From NCBI GenBank assembly GCA_902768985.1, contig CACXNA010000003.1, positions 1-58,674 on the forward strand: DNA of 58,674 bases. Reading direction: 5' to 3'. The position numbers and the translations under genes are program-made. The stretch is from an uncultured Bacteroidia bacterium. GTDB taxonomy: Bacteria; Bacteroidota; Bacteroidia; Bacteroidales; UBA932. The notes beneath the pieces are model-generated. The model worked only from the letters and a program-made list of their open reading frames with translations, searched no databases and had not been told where the DNA came from. The first letter of the stretch is position 1; each line of letters begins with the position of its first letter. Shown piece after piece: positions 22,151-30,476 of this stretch.

Positions 22151-25147
22151 CTATCTCATCGGGGGCATGCCGCCACCCATCATACCGCCGCCCATGCCGC
22201 CACGCATGCCGCCGCCCATGCCACGGCCCATACCGCCGCGCATGCCGCCGCCACGGCGACCGCCGACGGTGCCGAAGTTGTAGGACAGGGAGACGATGGC
22301 GTAGCGTCCGAGCGTGTTGCTGACGGACTCGACGTGCTGGGAAGCCTGGTCCGTGACGCGGAGGGCGCGGGACTGGCCGAGGAGGTCAGCCACGTAGACC
22401 GAGACGTTGACGGGACCGAAGGACTTGGCAATGGTCAAGTTGATGATGCACTGCGGATCCACCGGGGTGGTGTAGCCGTTGTACCAGCGGTAGTTGGCGT
22501 TGGCCGTCACGGAGATGCCGGTCAGCAGCCAGTTCCAGGTGAGCTCGGCGGTAGCCGCGTTGCTCCAGGTCTGGCTGTTGCGGGAAGCCTTGGTGGACTG
22601 CGCAACGGCGTCGCCCTTCTGGGAGTACCAGGTCTGGTTCATGTTGGTGCTGGCACCGATCGTGGCCTGGAACTGCACGCCACGGTAGGTGATGCGCAGA
22701 CGCTCGTTGAGGCTGAGGTTGTCGGTGTAGTTCTCCACGATGTGGGCCTTGTAGTAGGCGGGATCGTTGAACTGATCGATGAACCAGTTCATGAAGGCGT
22801 AGAAACCGTCGGTGGTGTACTTGCTCATGTCAACGTTCACACCTTCAAAGGCGAAGGACTGACGCCAGTTGAGGCCGGTGTTGTTGTTGAGGGAGAAGAT
22901 ACCCTTCTTGTCCAGCGGGACGTTGTTGAAGAGGTTCAGGCCGGCGTTGCCGGTGGTCGGGGCGTTGAACGGGATCGTGTACTGACCGCCGTTGGTGCCC
23001 GTGATCACCACGTTGGAAATCTGGTTCTGCGTGAAGCCGCCGTTGAAGCGGATGTTGAAGGACGAGAAGTTCGCGCGGTTGCTATAGCGGTACTCACCGT
23101 TGATGTTGTGGGTGAAGTACGGGGTCAGCGTCGGGTTACCGAAGGTGACGCGCAGCGGGTTCGTATTGTCCGGCACCGGCATCAACTGCTGGGTGGACGG
23201 CTGGCTGGACTGACCGCGGTAGAAGAAGCGCAGGTTGGAATCGTCGCTCAGGTCGAAGGTCATCATGACGGTCGGGGAAAAGTTCCAACGATTGTCTTCG
23301 TACTGCTGGAGCTTGTTGCTGTGGGAGGCGGCGTCATACACGGTGGTACCGTTGTAGGTGTACTGCGGCATCGCGGTGAAACCGGCCTGCAGGTGCATCT
23401 TGTCGTCCTGGTAGAGGACGTTGGCGCCGAACTCGTGGCGACGGTTCAGGTTCGTGATCTGGTTGGAGTACATCGGATCCAGCACGCCGCCGTTCAGCAG
23501 GTCGTAAGTGTTCTTCTCGGAGAGGGACTTGCTCCAGTTGAAGGAGTAGTTCGCTTCAATATAGAAGTAGTTACCGAGCGGCTCGGTGTACGTGGCACGC
23601 GTGCTCACGCTATAGCTCTGCTGGTCCTGCTTCGCGTTCTGGTAGACCTCGTTGGGCGAGGCACCGACGAGTCCGTAGTACACGGTGGAGTTGTGGTTCA
23701 ACGCATCCATCTTGTTGTCGGACAGGTTGAAGTTGGTGTTCACCGTGAGGGTACGGCCCGGGAGACCGAGGCGCTGGCGGAAGAGCAGGAAGCCGCTGGT
23801 GCTGATGTTCTTGTTGTCGCCGGTGTTGTTGGTCGAGGCGGAGTTCACCTTCGTGTAGTCGCCGCTGAGGGTCTTGTCCTGGAAGGTCGAGCTCTCGCTG
23901 GTCTGCGAGTAGTTACCGGTACCGAAGCGGACGCGCGGCTCGAAGACGATGGACGTGTTGTCGGAGAACTTGTGCTCGAGACGGAGACCGAAGTTGTGGC
24001 CGTCGTTGTTGTTGATGTTGTTGCTGTAGCTGTCCACCATCTGGTTCATACCGGAGAGGTAGTTGATGGTCGAGGAGGTCTGCTCGGAAATCGTGTTGCT
24101 CTTGTTGAAGTTGTAGTTACCACCGATTTCCATGCGGTCGTCGAAGAGATCGGCTGCAGCGTTGAGACCGGCCATGTAGTTGGTGCTGATGCCACCGCCG
24201 CCGCCCATCATGCCGCCCATGCCGCCGCCCATCATGTTGCCCATCATGTTGCCCGAGAAGTTCGTGGCACCCTGGACATTGGCGTTGTTGGCATTGAGGA
24301 TGACGGAGATCTGGGTCTTGCCGGCGAAGTTGCCGAGGAAGGCATTGCCGGAGAAGCGCCAGTCGTTCAGCGGATTCTGCTTGCTCGGGATGTCATGGCC
24401 CGCACCTGCGGTGACGCGGCCGACGAGACCGTTCAGGCTAGCGCCTTCCGTCAGGCCCAGGTCGATGACCGTTTCCTCCTGGCCGTCATCGATACCGGTG
24501 AACTCGGCCTGCTCGGACTTCTTGCGGATGACCTTCAGCTTCTTCACGAGCTTGGCCGGGATGTTCTGCGAGGCGACCGTCGGGTCGTCCAGGAAGAAGG
24601 TCTTGCCCTGCACCGTGATCTTGCTGACGGACTGGCCGTTCACGCTGATCGTACCGTTATCGCCGACCTCGATGCCCGGCATCTTCTTGAGCAGGTCGAT
24701 GAGGTTGTCGTTGTCGGTGGTCAGGAACGAGCCGGCGTTGTACTCGATCGTGTCCTTCTTGACGATGACCGGGTTGCCGATGGCGGAGACCTCCGCAGCC
24801 TCGAGCTGCTCGCGGTCGACGCGCATCTTGATCTTGCCGAGATCGATGGAGTTGTTGTTCTCGATCTTGATCTGCGCGGAATAGGGCTCGTAACCCATCA
24901 ACTCGACCACGACGGCGTAGGTGCCGTTGCGGACAGAGGTCATGGAGAAAGCGCCCTTGTCGTCAGAAAGGGTGTACTTGGCCGGTTTGGACTGGCCGTC
25001 GCGGGTGAGAGATACAGTCGCGAAGCCGAGGGCCTCGCCGGTAGTTTCGTCGATCAGGTTGCCCGTCACGGCGTTCTGGTTCTGGGCGAAGCCGCTGAAT
25101 CCCAGCAGCATGAGCCCCACCATCAGGAAAATTCTCGCTTTTTTCAT
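22151..25147 (-). CDS. Large outer-membrane receptor-like beta-barrel with Met/Gly-rich tail
   Basis: 998 residues. Signal peptide (cleavage near SGFAQ), a carboxypeptidase-regulatory-like domain (about 25-110), a plug-like domain (about 115-215, ending KLKVIRKKSEQAEFTG) and a long barrel rich in Tyr, Asn and aromatic strands, as in the OMP_b-brl_3 group of TonB-dependent-receptor relatives. No N-terminal TonB box is obvious. Two low-complexity segments are odd: residues 301-319 (MMGNMMGGGMGGMMGGGGG) and the last 35 residues, alternating Gly, Met and Arg after a normal barrel end. It is likely an outer-membrane transporter or adhesin; the substrate is unknown. Confidence 0.85.
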   Translation of the reverse strand: MKKARIFLMVGLMLLGFSGFAQNQNAVTGNLIDETTGEALGFATVSLTRDGQSKPAKYTLSDDKGAFSMTSVRNGTYAVVVELMGYEPYSAQIKIENNNSIDLGKIKMRVDREQLEAAEVSAIGNPVIVKKDTIEYNAGSFLTTDNDNLIDLLKKMPGIEVGDNGTISVNGQSVSKITVQGKTFFLDDPTVASQNIPAKLVKKLKVIRKKSEQAEFTGIDDGQEETVIDLGLTEGASLNGLVGRVTAGAGHDIPSKQNPLNDWRFSGNAFLGNFAGKTQISVILNANNANVQGATNFSGNMMGNMMGGGMGGMMGGGGGISTNYMAGLNAAADLFDDRMEIGGNYNFNKSNTISEQTSSTINYLSGMNQMVDSYSNNINNNDGHNFGLRLEHKFSDNTSIVFEPRVRFGTGNYSQTSESSTFQDKTLSGDYTKVNSASTNNTGDNKNISTSGFLLFRQRLGLPGRTLTVNTNFNLSDNKMDALNHNSTVYYGLVGASPNEVYQNAKQDQQSYSVSTRATYTEPLGNYFYIEANYSFNWSKSLSEKNTYDLLNGGVLDPMYSNQITNLNRRHEFGANVLYQDDKMHLQAGFTAMPQYTYNGTTVYDAASHSNKLQQYEDNRWNFSPTVMMTFDLSDDSNLRFFYRGQSSQPSTQQLMPVPDNTNPLRVTFGNPTLTPYFTHNINGEYRYSNRANFSSFNIRFNGGFTQNQISNVVITGTNGGQYTIPFNAPTTGNAGLNLFNNVPLDKKGIFSLNNNTGLNWRQSFAFEGVNVDMSKYTTDGFYAFMNWFIDQFNDPAYYKAHIVENYTDNLSLNERLRITYRGVQFQATIGASTNMNQTWYSQKGDAVAQSTKASRNSQTWSNAATAELTWNWLLTGISVTANANYRWYNGYTTPVDPQCIINLTIAKSFGPVNVSVYVADLLGQSRALRVTDQASQHVESVSNTLGRYAIVSLSYNFGTVGGRRGGGMRGGMGRGMGGGMRGGMGGGMMGGGMPPMR

Positions 25148-25151
25148 TCAA

Positions 25152-25712
25152 TCACTTTTTTATACGCTCCGGATTGGATGCAACAAATTTCTCCCAGGAA
25201 GTGCTGCCCTGTGCGCCGGTAAGCGGACTGGACAGCTGGTAGAAGTGGCACATCGCGAGAGCAAGTGCATCTGTCGCATCGAGGTATTTGTTTGCAATTT
25301 TAATGCCAAGCGTGCGCTGCACGATCAAAGAAACCTGCTCTTTCGAAGCGGCTCCGTTGCCGCAGATGGCCATCTTGGCTTTACTGGGGGCATACTCGTA
25401 GATTTTCGCCCCGCGCTTCAAGCCCGCGATCATCGCCGCGCCCTGCGCCCGGCCCAGCTTGAAGGGCACCTGGGCGTTCTTGGCGTAGAAGGGCGACTCG
25501 ATCGCGAGGTCGTCGGGGTGATGGAGGTCGCAGAGGGCCCCCACCTTCTCGTGGATGACCTCCAGTTTATCGTAGGGAGAGTCGATCTTGCGCAGGTCCA
25601 CCACGCCCATGTCCACGAAGGAGGGCTTGCCGGCGGCATCCACGCGCACGACCCCGAAACCCAAAATGTTGGTTCCGGGGTCGATGCCGAGGATGACTCT
25701 TTCCTTAGTCAA
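25152..25712 (-). CDS. ruvC: Holliday junction resolvase RuvC
   Basis: 186 residues. The acidic catalytic set is visible in LGIDPGTN, LAIESPFYAKN and the late KYLDATDALALAMCH. It cuts four-way junctions during recombination with RuvAB. The C-terminus carries a 25-residue extension after ALAMCHFYQL, seen often in Bacteroidota. It overlaps serS by 8 bp and ends 4 bp before the OMP gene, so these three are one transcription unit. Confidence 0.95.
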   Translation of the reverse strand: MTKERVILGIDPGTNILGFGVVRVDAAGKPSFVDMGVVDLRKIDSPYDKLEVIHEKVGALCDLHHPDDLAIESPFYAKNAQVPFKLGRAQGAAMIAGLKRGAKIYEYAPSKAKMAICGNGAASKEQVSLIVQRTLGIKIANKYLDATDALALAMCHFYQLSSPLTGAQGSTSWEKFVASNPERIKK

Positions 25713-26976
25713 TTTTGTCGAATCCTGTGTACGGGCGGAGGATCTCCGGGATCACGATGCCGTCCGGGGTCTGGTTGTCCTCGAGGAGGGCGGCCACGAC
25801 GCGCGGAAGCGCCAGGGAGCTGCCGTTCAGCGTGTGCGCGAGCTGGGTCTTGCCATCAGCGTCGCGGTAGCGCAGGTGCAGGCGGTTGGCCTGGTAGGTC
25901 TCGAAATTCGAGACCGAGGAGATCTCCAGCCAGCGGCCCTGGGCCGCGGACCACAGTTCGAAGTCGTAGGTGATGGCGGAGGTGAAGCTCATGTCGCCGC
26001 CGCAAAGCCGCAGGATGCGGTATTTGAGGCCGAGCTTGTTGACGAGGGACTCCACGTGCGCGACCATCTCGTCGAGGGCGGCGTAGGAGTTCTCCGGCTT
26101 CTCCACGCGCACGATTTCGACCTTGTCGAACTGGTGCAGGCGGTTCAGGCCGCGGACGTCCTTGCCGTAGGAGCCGGCCTCGCGGCGGAAGCACGGCGTG
26201 TAGGCCGTCAGGCGCTGCGGGATCTCATTCTCCGAAAGGATGACGTCACGGAAGATGTTGGTCACGGGCACTTCGGCCGTCGGGACCATGTAGAAATCGT
26301 CGACCTCCGCGTGGTACATCTGGCCCTCCTTGTCGGGGAGCTGGCCGGTGCCGAAGCCGGAGTCGCGGTTGACCATCACCGGAGGTTCGACCTCCTTGTA
26401 GCCGGCCGCGGTGTTCTGGTCGAGGAAGAAGTTGATCAGGGCGCGCTGCAGCTTGGCTCCCTTGCCCTTGTAGACCGGGAAGCCGGCGCCGGTGATCTTG
26501 ACGCCCAGGTCGAAGTCGATGATGTCGTACTTCTTGGCGAGCTCCCAGTGCGGCAGGGCACCTTCGGGAAGGTTCACCTCGGGGCCGCCCATCTTCACGA
26601 CCTCGTTGTCCTCGGCACCCTTGCCCGGCTTGACCAGGGCGCAGGGGGTGTTGGGCATGAGGACGAGCTGGTTGTCCAGCTCGGTGGCCGCCTCGTCCAT
26701 CTGGGCGAGGAGTTCGGCGGAACGGGACTTCAGCGCGGCGACCTCGGCCTTGGCGGCCTCGGCGGCGTCTCGAAGTCCCTGCTTCATCAGGTTGCCGATC
26801 TCGGCAGCCTTCTGCTTTTGCTGGGCGAGCAGCGCGTCGCTCTCCGTCTGGAGGCTGCGGCGGCGGGCGTCGAGCTCCAGCACCTTGTCCACGATGGGCT
26901 GTGCGTCGAAATTCTTGATTTTCAATTTCTCGATGACGGCTTTCGGGTCATCGCGAAGCATCTTGAGCGTCAACAT
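25705..26976 (-). CDS. serS: Seryl-tRNA synthetase
   Basis: 423 residues. A long N-terminal coiled-coil arm (about 25-105, for tRNA-Ser variable loop binding) precedes the class II core. Motif 2 lies in CFRREAGSYGKDVRG, motif 3 near LRYRD...GSSLALPR, and the TAEVPVTN loop is present. It charges tRNA-Ser and tRNA-Sec if present. First gene of serS-ruvC; the upstream bL21-bL27 operon ends at a hairpin just before it. Confidence 0.97.
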   Translation of the reverse strand: MLTLKMLRDDPKAVIEKLKIKNFDAQPIVDKVLELDARRRSLQTESDALLAQQKQKAAEIGNLMKQGLRDAAEAAKAEVAALKSRSAELLAQMDEAATELDNQLVLMPNTPCALVKPGKGAEDNEVVKMGGPEVNLPEGALPHWELAKKYDIIDFDLGVKITGAGFPVYKGKGAKLQRALINFFLDQNTAAGYKEVEPPVMVNRDSGFGTGQLPDKEGQMYHAEVDDFYMVPTAEVPVTNIFRDVILSENEIPQRLTAYTPCFRREAGSYGKDVRGLNRLHQFDKVEIVRVEKPENSYAALDEMVAHVESLVNKLGLKYRILRLCGGDMSFTSAITYDFELWSAAQGRWLEISSVSNFETYQANRLHLRYRDADGKTQLAHTLNGSSLALPRVVAALLEDNQTPDGIVIPEILRPYTGFDKID

Positions 26977-26994
26977 ATGCTTGTTCTTAAAATG

Positions 26995-27033
26995 AAAGGA
27001 CCTACACTCATTCCGGAATGCAGGTCCTTTTGT
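26995..27033. terminator. Bidirectional-looking hairpin between serS and rpmA
   Basis: AAAGGACCT and AGGTCCTTT pair as the outer stem; an inner palindrome CATTCCGGAATG (27009-27020) lies between. The rpmA stop codon is 18 bp further on. T-rich sequence follows on both strands. It probably ends the rplU-rpmA message. Confidence 0.75.
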
Positions 27034-27050
27034 TTGACTTCAGTCCCGGA

Positions 27051-27311
27051 TTAGTTCTCGAACGGGACCACCGACACGTAGGATTTGTTCTCGCGCTTGC
27101 GGGTGAACTTCACCGTGCCGTCCACGAGGGCGTACAGGGTGTGATCCTTACCCATTCCGACGTTGCGGTCCGGATTGTGGACCGTGCCGCGCTGGCGGAC
27201 GATGATATTGCCGGCTTTCACGACTTCGCCGCCGAATTTCTTGAGACCCAGGCGCTTGCTCTGCGACTCACGACCGTTCTTAGAACTGGATTGACCTTTT
27301 TTGTGTGCCAT
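27051..27311 (-). CDS. rpmA: 50S ribosomal protein bL27
   Basis: 86 residues, [20 protein letters not shown]..., with the usual [13 protein letters not shown] core. The N-terminal extension reaches toward the peptidyl-transferase centre. It starts without the cleavable leader found in Firmicutes. It follows rplU by 5 bp. Confidence 0.98.
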   Translation of the reverse strand: MAHKKGQSSSKNGRESQSKRLGLKKFGGEVVKAGNIIVRQRGTVHNPDRNVGMGKDHTLYALVDGTVKFTRKRENKSYVSVVPFEN

Positions 27312-27316
27312 AACTC

Positions 27317-27628
27317 TTAAGCGATTTCGTTGATCTTGATCTTAGTAAGTTTCTGACGGTGACCGTTGAGCTTCTGGAAGCCCTTGCGGCGGATCTTCTT
27401 GAAGACCAGCACCTTGTCGGCCTTGGCGTCATCCTCGAGGACGGTGGCCTTGACCACGGCGCCCTTCACGTACGGAGCACCCACCTTGACCTTCGCGCCG
27501 TCAGCGACGAGAAGAACCTTGGAGAACTCCACATCAGCACCTTTGGCATCGGCGAGCCGCTGCACAAAGATCTCGTTGCCAGCTTCCACTTTAAACTGCT
27601 GGCCTGCAATGTCTACGATTGCGTACAT
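27317..27628 (-). CDS. rplU: 50S ribosomal protein bL21
   Basis: 103 residues, [20 protein letters not shown]..., ending in the conserved [20 protein letters not shown] region. First gene of the rplU-rpmA pair. A structured leader of up to about 90 nt lies upstream (27629-27737). Confidence 0.98.
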   Translation of the reverse strand: MYAIVDIAGQQFKVEAGNEIFVQRLADAKGADVEFSKVLLVADGAKVKVGAPYVKGAVVKATVLEDDAKADKVLVFKKIRRKGFQKLNGHRQKLTKIKINEIA

Positions 27629-27737
27629 AAATAAAACTTTATTTAAAAGTTTCGGCCGTAAGCGTCTGCCGCGGGGCAGCTCTTGATACCTGGCTTAGCG
27701 GTCATCAAATATTTCAAAATATATAAAGGTGGCAGGA
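27629..27737 (-). promoter_or_regulatory. Possible structured leader of rplU
   Basis: On the minus strand this gap reads as AT-rich promoter-like DNA, then a GC hairpin CTGCC / GGCAG (27666-27679) and a weak hairpin AAACTTT / AAAGTTT directly before the rplU ATG. A ribosomal-protein leader with feedback control would look like this, but the match is only structural. Confidence 0.35.
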
Positions 27738-27929
27738 TTACTCCTCCTCCAGACGCAGATGCTGGACGTAGATAGCCTTCTGCTTCGCAATGCGGCGGAC
27801 CTCCGACGGCTTCTGGAAGTTCTTGCGGGCGCGCATCTCGCGGACGGCACCGGTCTTCTCGAATTTACGCTTGAACTTTTTAAGAGCGCGCTCGATATTT
27901 TCGCCTTCTTTGACGGGAACGATGATCAT
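27738..27929 (-). CDS. rpsU: 30S ribosomal protein bS21
   Basis: 63 residues, MIIVPVKEGENIERALKKFK..., strongly basic in the middle and ending LEEE. It binds near the anti-Shine-Dalgarno end of 16S rRNA. The gene is preceded by a strong Shine-Dalgarno sequence, rare in this window. Structural work on Bacteroidota ribosomes shows bS21 helps hide the anti-SD, and rpsU is one of the few genes keeping an SD, consistent with self-regulation. Confidence 0.97.
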   Translation of the reverse strand: MIIVPVKEGENIERALKKFKRKFEKTGAVREMRARKNFQKPSEVRRIAKQKAIYVQHLRLEEE

Positions 27930-27937
27930 TGCTTTTA

Positions 27938-27947
27938 CACCTCCTTT
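27938..27947 (-). promoter_or_regulatory. Strong Shine-Dalgarno of rpsU
   Basis: AAAGGAGGTG on the minus strand, with GGAGG 10 nt from the ATG. It is nearly the full complement of the 16S 3' end and is the strongest SD in the window. Confidence 0.8.
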
Positions 27948-27961
27948 TTCTAAATGGGGTG

Positions 27962-27969
27962 CAAAGTTA
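27962..27969 (-). promoter_or_regulatory. -7 box of rpsU
   Basis: TAACTTTG on the minus strand, 32 nt before the rpsU ATG, which leaves room for the SD in the leader. It lies inside the gap after the sirtuin gene. Confidence 0.65.
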
Positions 27970-27974
27970 GCAAT

Positions 27975-28679
27975 TTATTTTAACATTCCAACAAATTCTT
28001 GCATTCCTTTGGTGGCCACCGCCTTAATGTGGTGCACGCGCTTGTCGAAGAGCGTCACGTCGGCGGGGTCGATCAGGTAGATCGGCGCCTCGGGGCGGGC
28101 GTAGCGGTACAGCCCCGCGGCGGGGTAGACCTGCAGGGAGGTGCCGACGATCAGGACGATGTCGGCGGCCGCCACGAGCTCCACCGCACGCTCGATCTTC
28201 GGCACGGCTTCGCCGAAAAATACGATGTGCGGGCGGTACTGCGCGCCGTTCGGCGCCTTGTCGCCCAGGCGGACGGCGTCGTAGCCGACGTCGATGACGT
28301 ATTTCTCGGAGTATCCGTCGTAGTCGTTGCAGGTGTTCTCCGGGCGCACCTTGGTGACCTCGCCGTGCAAGTGCACGACGTGCGTGGAGCCGGCGCGCTC
28401 GTGGAGATTGTCCACATTCTGCGTGATCACGTCGACGGTGTAATCCTTCTCCAACGAGGCGATCAGGCGGTGCGCCTCGTTGGGCTCGACCTCGCGCAGC
28501 TTCTCGCGCTGCATGTTGTAGAAATCCAGCACCAGGCCCGGGTTGCGGGCCCAGCCTTCCGCGGAGGCGACGACCATCGGGTCGTAGTTATCCCAGAGCC
28601 CGCCGTTGTCGCGGTAGGTTCCCAGACCGCTTTCGGCGCTGACGCCGGCACCGGTCAGTACGGCTATTCTCTTTTTCAT
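27975..28679 (-). CDS. cobB: SIR2-family NAD-dependent protein deacylase
   Basis: 234 residues. Rossmann NAD-binding motif VLTGAGVSAESGLGTYR at the N-terminus, catalytic His in HLHGE, and the TQNVDNLHERAGS motif. It removes acetyl or longer acyl groups from lysines using NAD. In the small domain only one Cys (ENTC) is seen, so the four-cysteine zinc site of many sirtuins appears missing. It overlaps the upstream ATPase gene by 4 bp, so the two are coexpressed. Confidence 0.92.
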   Translation of the reverse strand: MKKRIAVLTGAGVSAESGLGTYRDNGGLWDNYDPMVVASAEGWARNPGLVLDFYNMQREKLREVEPNEAHRLIASLEKDYTVDVITQNVDNLHERAGSTHVVHLHGEVTKVRPENTCNDYDGYSEKYVIDVGYDAVRLGDKAPNGAQYRPHIVFFGEAVPKIERAVELVAAADIVLIVGTSLQVYPAAGLYRYARPEAPIYLIDPADVTLFDKRVHHIKAVATKGMQEFVGMLK

Positions 28680-29833
28680 GCTACGGGCATTTTGAAGTAT
28701 TCCTTGCGGACCCAGTACTCGAACAGAGGATCGAGCACGGTGGGGTTCTCTTCTTCGTCGAAGGTGACGATCTCCTTCTTGCAGAGGGCGTCCTTGAGGC
28801 GCCGCACGTTGGCGGAGGAGTTCAGGCTGTACTGGCGGATCACTTCGGCGCTGCTGAAACGGGTGTGGCCGTCCAGGATGGCGCGCAGCAGGCTCACCTG
28901 GAAGGTGGTCAGGTCGTTCATGGTGGCCACGAAGGCGGGCTCGTGGATGGACACGAGGCTGTCGAGGGCCTCCTTGAGGATCTGCTCCATGATATAGCCG
29001 CGCGAGAGCGAGTCGCAGATGGCGCAGAAGTGGTTGATGTACCAGATGTTGTTGCGGAAGAGGCGGCAGACGCCGAGCAGCAGGTCGCGGTCGATGACCT
29101 TGCCCGTGGCCAGGAAGCCCTTCACGACGTGGTCGAGGATGTCGCGCGTGTCGATGGCCGGGACGCGCAGGCGCTCGGCCTGGCGCCAGAACCAGCGCTT
29201 GACGCCGAAAATCTCGTGCATGGCGTTGACCTGCGAGCCCAGGAAGACGTAAGAGGCGCCGCCGGCGAGCTCCGCCGGCAGGGTCTTGAACACTTCCTCC
29301 AGCTGCTGGCAGAGGCGGTCGCCGTCCTCGGTCTGCATGACGTTTTGGAATTCGTCGATCACGACGATGCGCTTCACGCCCGTCCGCATCCCGATGCGGT
29401 ACGGGAGCAGGTATGCGGCCAGCAGGTCCGCCTGCTCCAGGGAGCCATTCAGCGAAAGCGGTTCGCCGAAGGCGCCGAAGCGATTCTCGTCGAAGACGAA
29501 ATGCGTGTCCGCGAGGAGCTCCCGCGCGGCGGCGGACAGCTCGGCGGGGCTGCTGCCGAGCGAGGCCAGCACGCGGCCGGCGAGCCGCAGGGCGAAGTCC
29601 GCCTGCGTGCGGACGTCGAGCAGGCTCAGCTGCACGGCGACGAACTGGGCCCCGGAGGACTTCATCGTGTAGAAGCCCTGCTGCACGAGCGATTTGCGGC
29701 CGGTTTTCGGCGGCTCGTAGATGACGACGTTCTCCCCCTGCGTGAGCAGGTTGGCGAAAGCGCGCACCTCAACGCTGCGACCCAGGAACTGTTTTCCGAT
29801 GACGCACTTGTTGTACTGAAAGATATTGTCCAT
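28676..29833 (-). CDS. AAA-type ATPase with C-terminal winged helix
   Basis: 385 residues from the ATG at 29833, which is fixed by the -7 box 4 nt upstream. P-loop-like EPPKTGRKSL replaces a standard Walker A, and Walker B is RIVVIDEFQNV. A C-terminal part (about 300-385) looks like a winged helix (FSSAEVIRQYSLNSSANVRR) plus the typical ending of the STAND-like archaeal-ATPase/DUF234 group. Function is unknown in this family. The overlap with the sirtuin gene suggests a joint role. Confidence 0.75.
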   Translation of the reverse strand: MDNIFQYNKCVIGKQFLGRSVEVRAFANLLTQGENVVIYEPPKTGRKSLVQQGFYTMKSSGAQFVAVQLSLLDVRTQADFALRLAGRVLASLGSSPAELSAAARELLADTHFVFDENRFGAFGEPLSLNGSLEQADLLAAYLLPYRIGMRTGVKRIVVIDEFQNVMQTEDGDRLCQQLEEVFKTLPAELAGGASYVFLGSQVNAMHEIFGVKRWFWRQAERLRVPAIDTRDILDHVVKGFLATGKVIDRDLLLGVCRLFRNNIWYINHFCAICDSLSRGYIMEQILKEALDSLVSIHEPAFVATMNDLTTFQVSLLRAILDGHTRFSSAEVIRQYSLNSSANVRRLKDALCKKEIVTFDEEENPTVLDPLFEYWVRKEYFKMPVA

Positions 29834-29837
29834 GGTG

Positions 29838-29845
29838 CAAATGTA
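29838..29845 (-). promoter_or_regulatory. -7 box of the ATPase-sirtuin operon
   Basis: TACATTTG on the minus strand followed by CACC and ATG, a 4-nt spacer implying a leaderless mRNA. Confidence 0.75.
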
Positions 29846-29886
29846 TAAAACAATTTTGTTAATAGCAAATAGGTTCAAATTATTAC

Positions 29887-29894
29887 TATCTTTG
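29887..29894 (+). promoter_or_regulatory. -7 box of the nitroreductase gene
   Basis: TATCTTTG followed by CCGT and ATG at 29899; a 4-nt spacer, as for ung, the ATPase and the RluA-type gene. Confidence 0.75.
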
Positions 29895-29898
29895 CCGT

Positions 29899-30429
29899 AT
29901 GATGGACAACGCAGTACTCAAAGCGCTCCGCGAGCGCAGAAGCATCCGGCGCTACAAGCCGGAGCAGATCACCGACGAAGAATTGCAGGCCGTGCTCGAA
30001 GCCGGCACCTGGGCCCCGACCGGGATGGGCCGCCAGGATCCTTGGATCGTGGCGGTGCAGCGGCCGGAGCTGGTCGCGCGCCTCGACGCGATGAACGCCG
30101 CGGTCTGGGGCCGCGAGCATCCCTTCTACGGCGCGCCGACCATCGTGCTGGTGTTCGGCAGCGACCCCGCCGCGTGGGCCAATTCCACGGCCGACGGCTC
30201 TCTGGTGCTGGGCAACATGATGCTGGCGGCGCACGCCGTCGGCCTCGGTTCCTGCTGGATCAACCGCGAGCGGGAAATGTTCGCCACCCCGGAGGGCAAG
30301 GCCCTGATGCGCGAGCTCGGGCTGCCCGACTGCCTGGTCGGCATCGGCGCCCTCGCCCTCGGCTACCCCGCCTCCTTCCCCCCTACCGTCAAGCCCCGCA
30401 AACCCGACTACTACCGCATCATCAAATAA
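29899..30429 (+). CDS. Nitroreductase-family flavoprotein
   Basis: 176 residues. N-terminal FMN-binding signature ALRERRSIRRYKPEQIT, the APTGMGRQDPW loop, and the late GLGSCWINRERE segment. These small enzymes bind FMN as homodimers and reduce nitro compounds, quinones or act on other metabolites; the substrate is unclear. Two ATG codons begin the frame; both fit. The last codons (DYYRIIK) are echoed in the noncoding sequence just downstream. Confidence 0.92.
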   Translation: MMDNAVLKALRERRSIRRYKPEQITDEELQAVLEAGTWAPTGMGRQDPWIVAVQRPELVARLDAMNAAVWGREHPFYGAPTIVLVFGSDPAAWANSTADGSLVLGNMMLAAHAVGLGSCWINREREMFATPEGKALMRELGLPDCLVGIGALALGYPASFPPTVKPRKPDYYRIIK

Positions 30430-30474
30430 GCGGTGGAACCCCCCAAGGACAACTACCACCGCATCATCAAATAG
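30406..30474 (+). repeat. Duplicated 3' end of the nitroreductase gene
   Basis: 30406-30429 encodes DYYRIIK and a stop; 30448-30474 encodes DNYHRIIK and a stop in the same direction, both containing CCGCATCATCAAATA. The second copy is preceded by CCCCCCAAG, similar to the CCCCGCAAA before the first. It looks like the remnant of a duplicated or replaced gene end. Confidence 0.7.
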
Positions 30475-30476
30475 CC

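Noticed and set aside
22334-25222. 962-residue open frame antisense to the outer-membrane receptor gene
   Set aside because: Opposite a gene with a signal peptide and clear domains; composition is that of a shadow frame.
27629-27737. tRNA gene before rplU
   Set aside because: The GC hairpin looked like a tRNA arm, but no cloverleaf, T-loop or anticodon arm can be formed.
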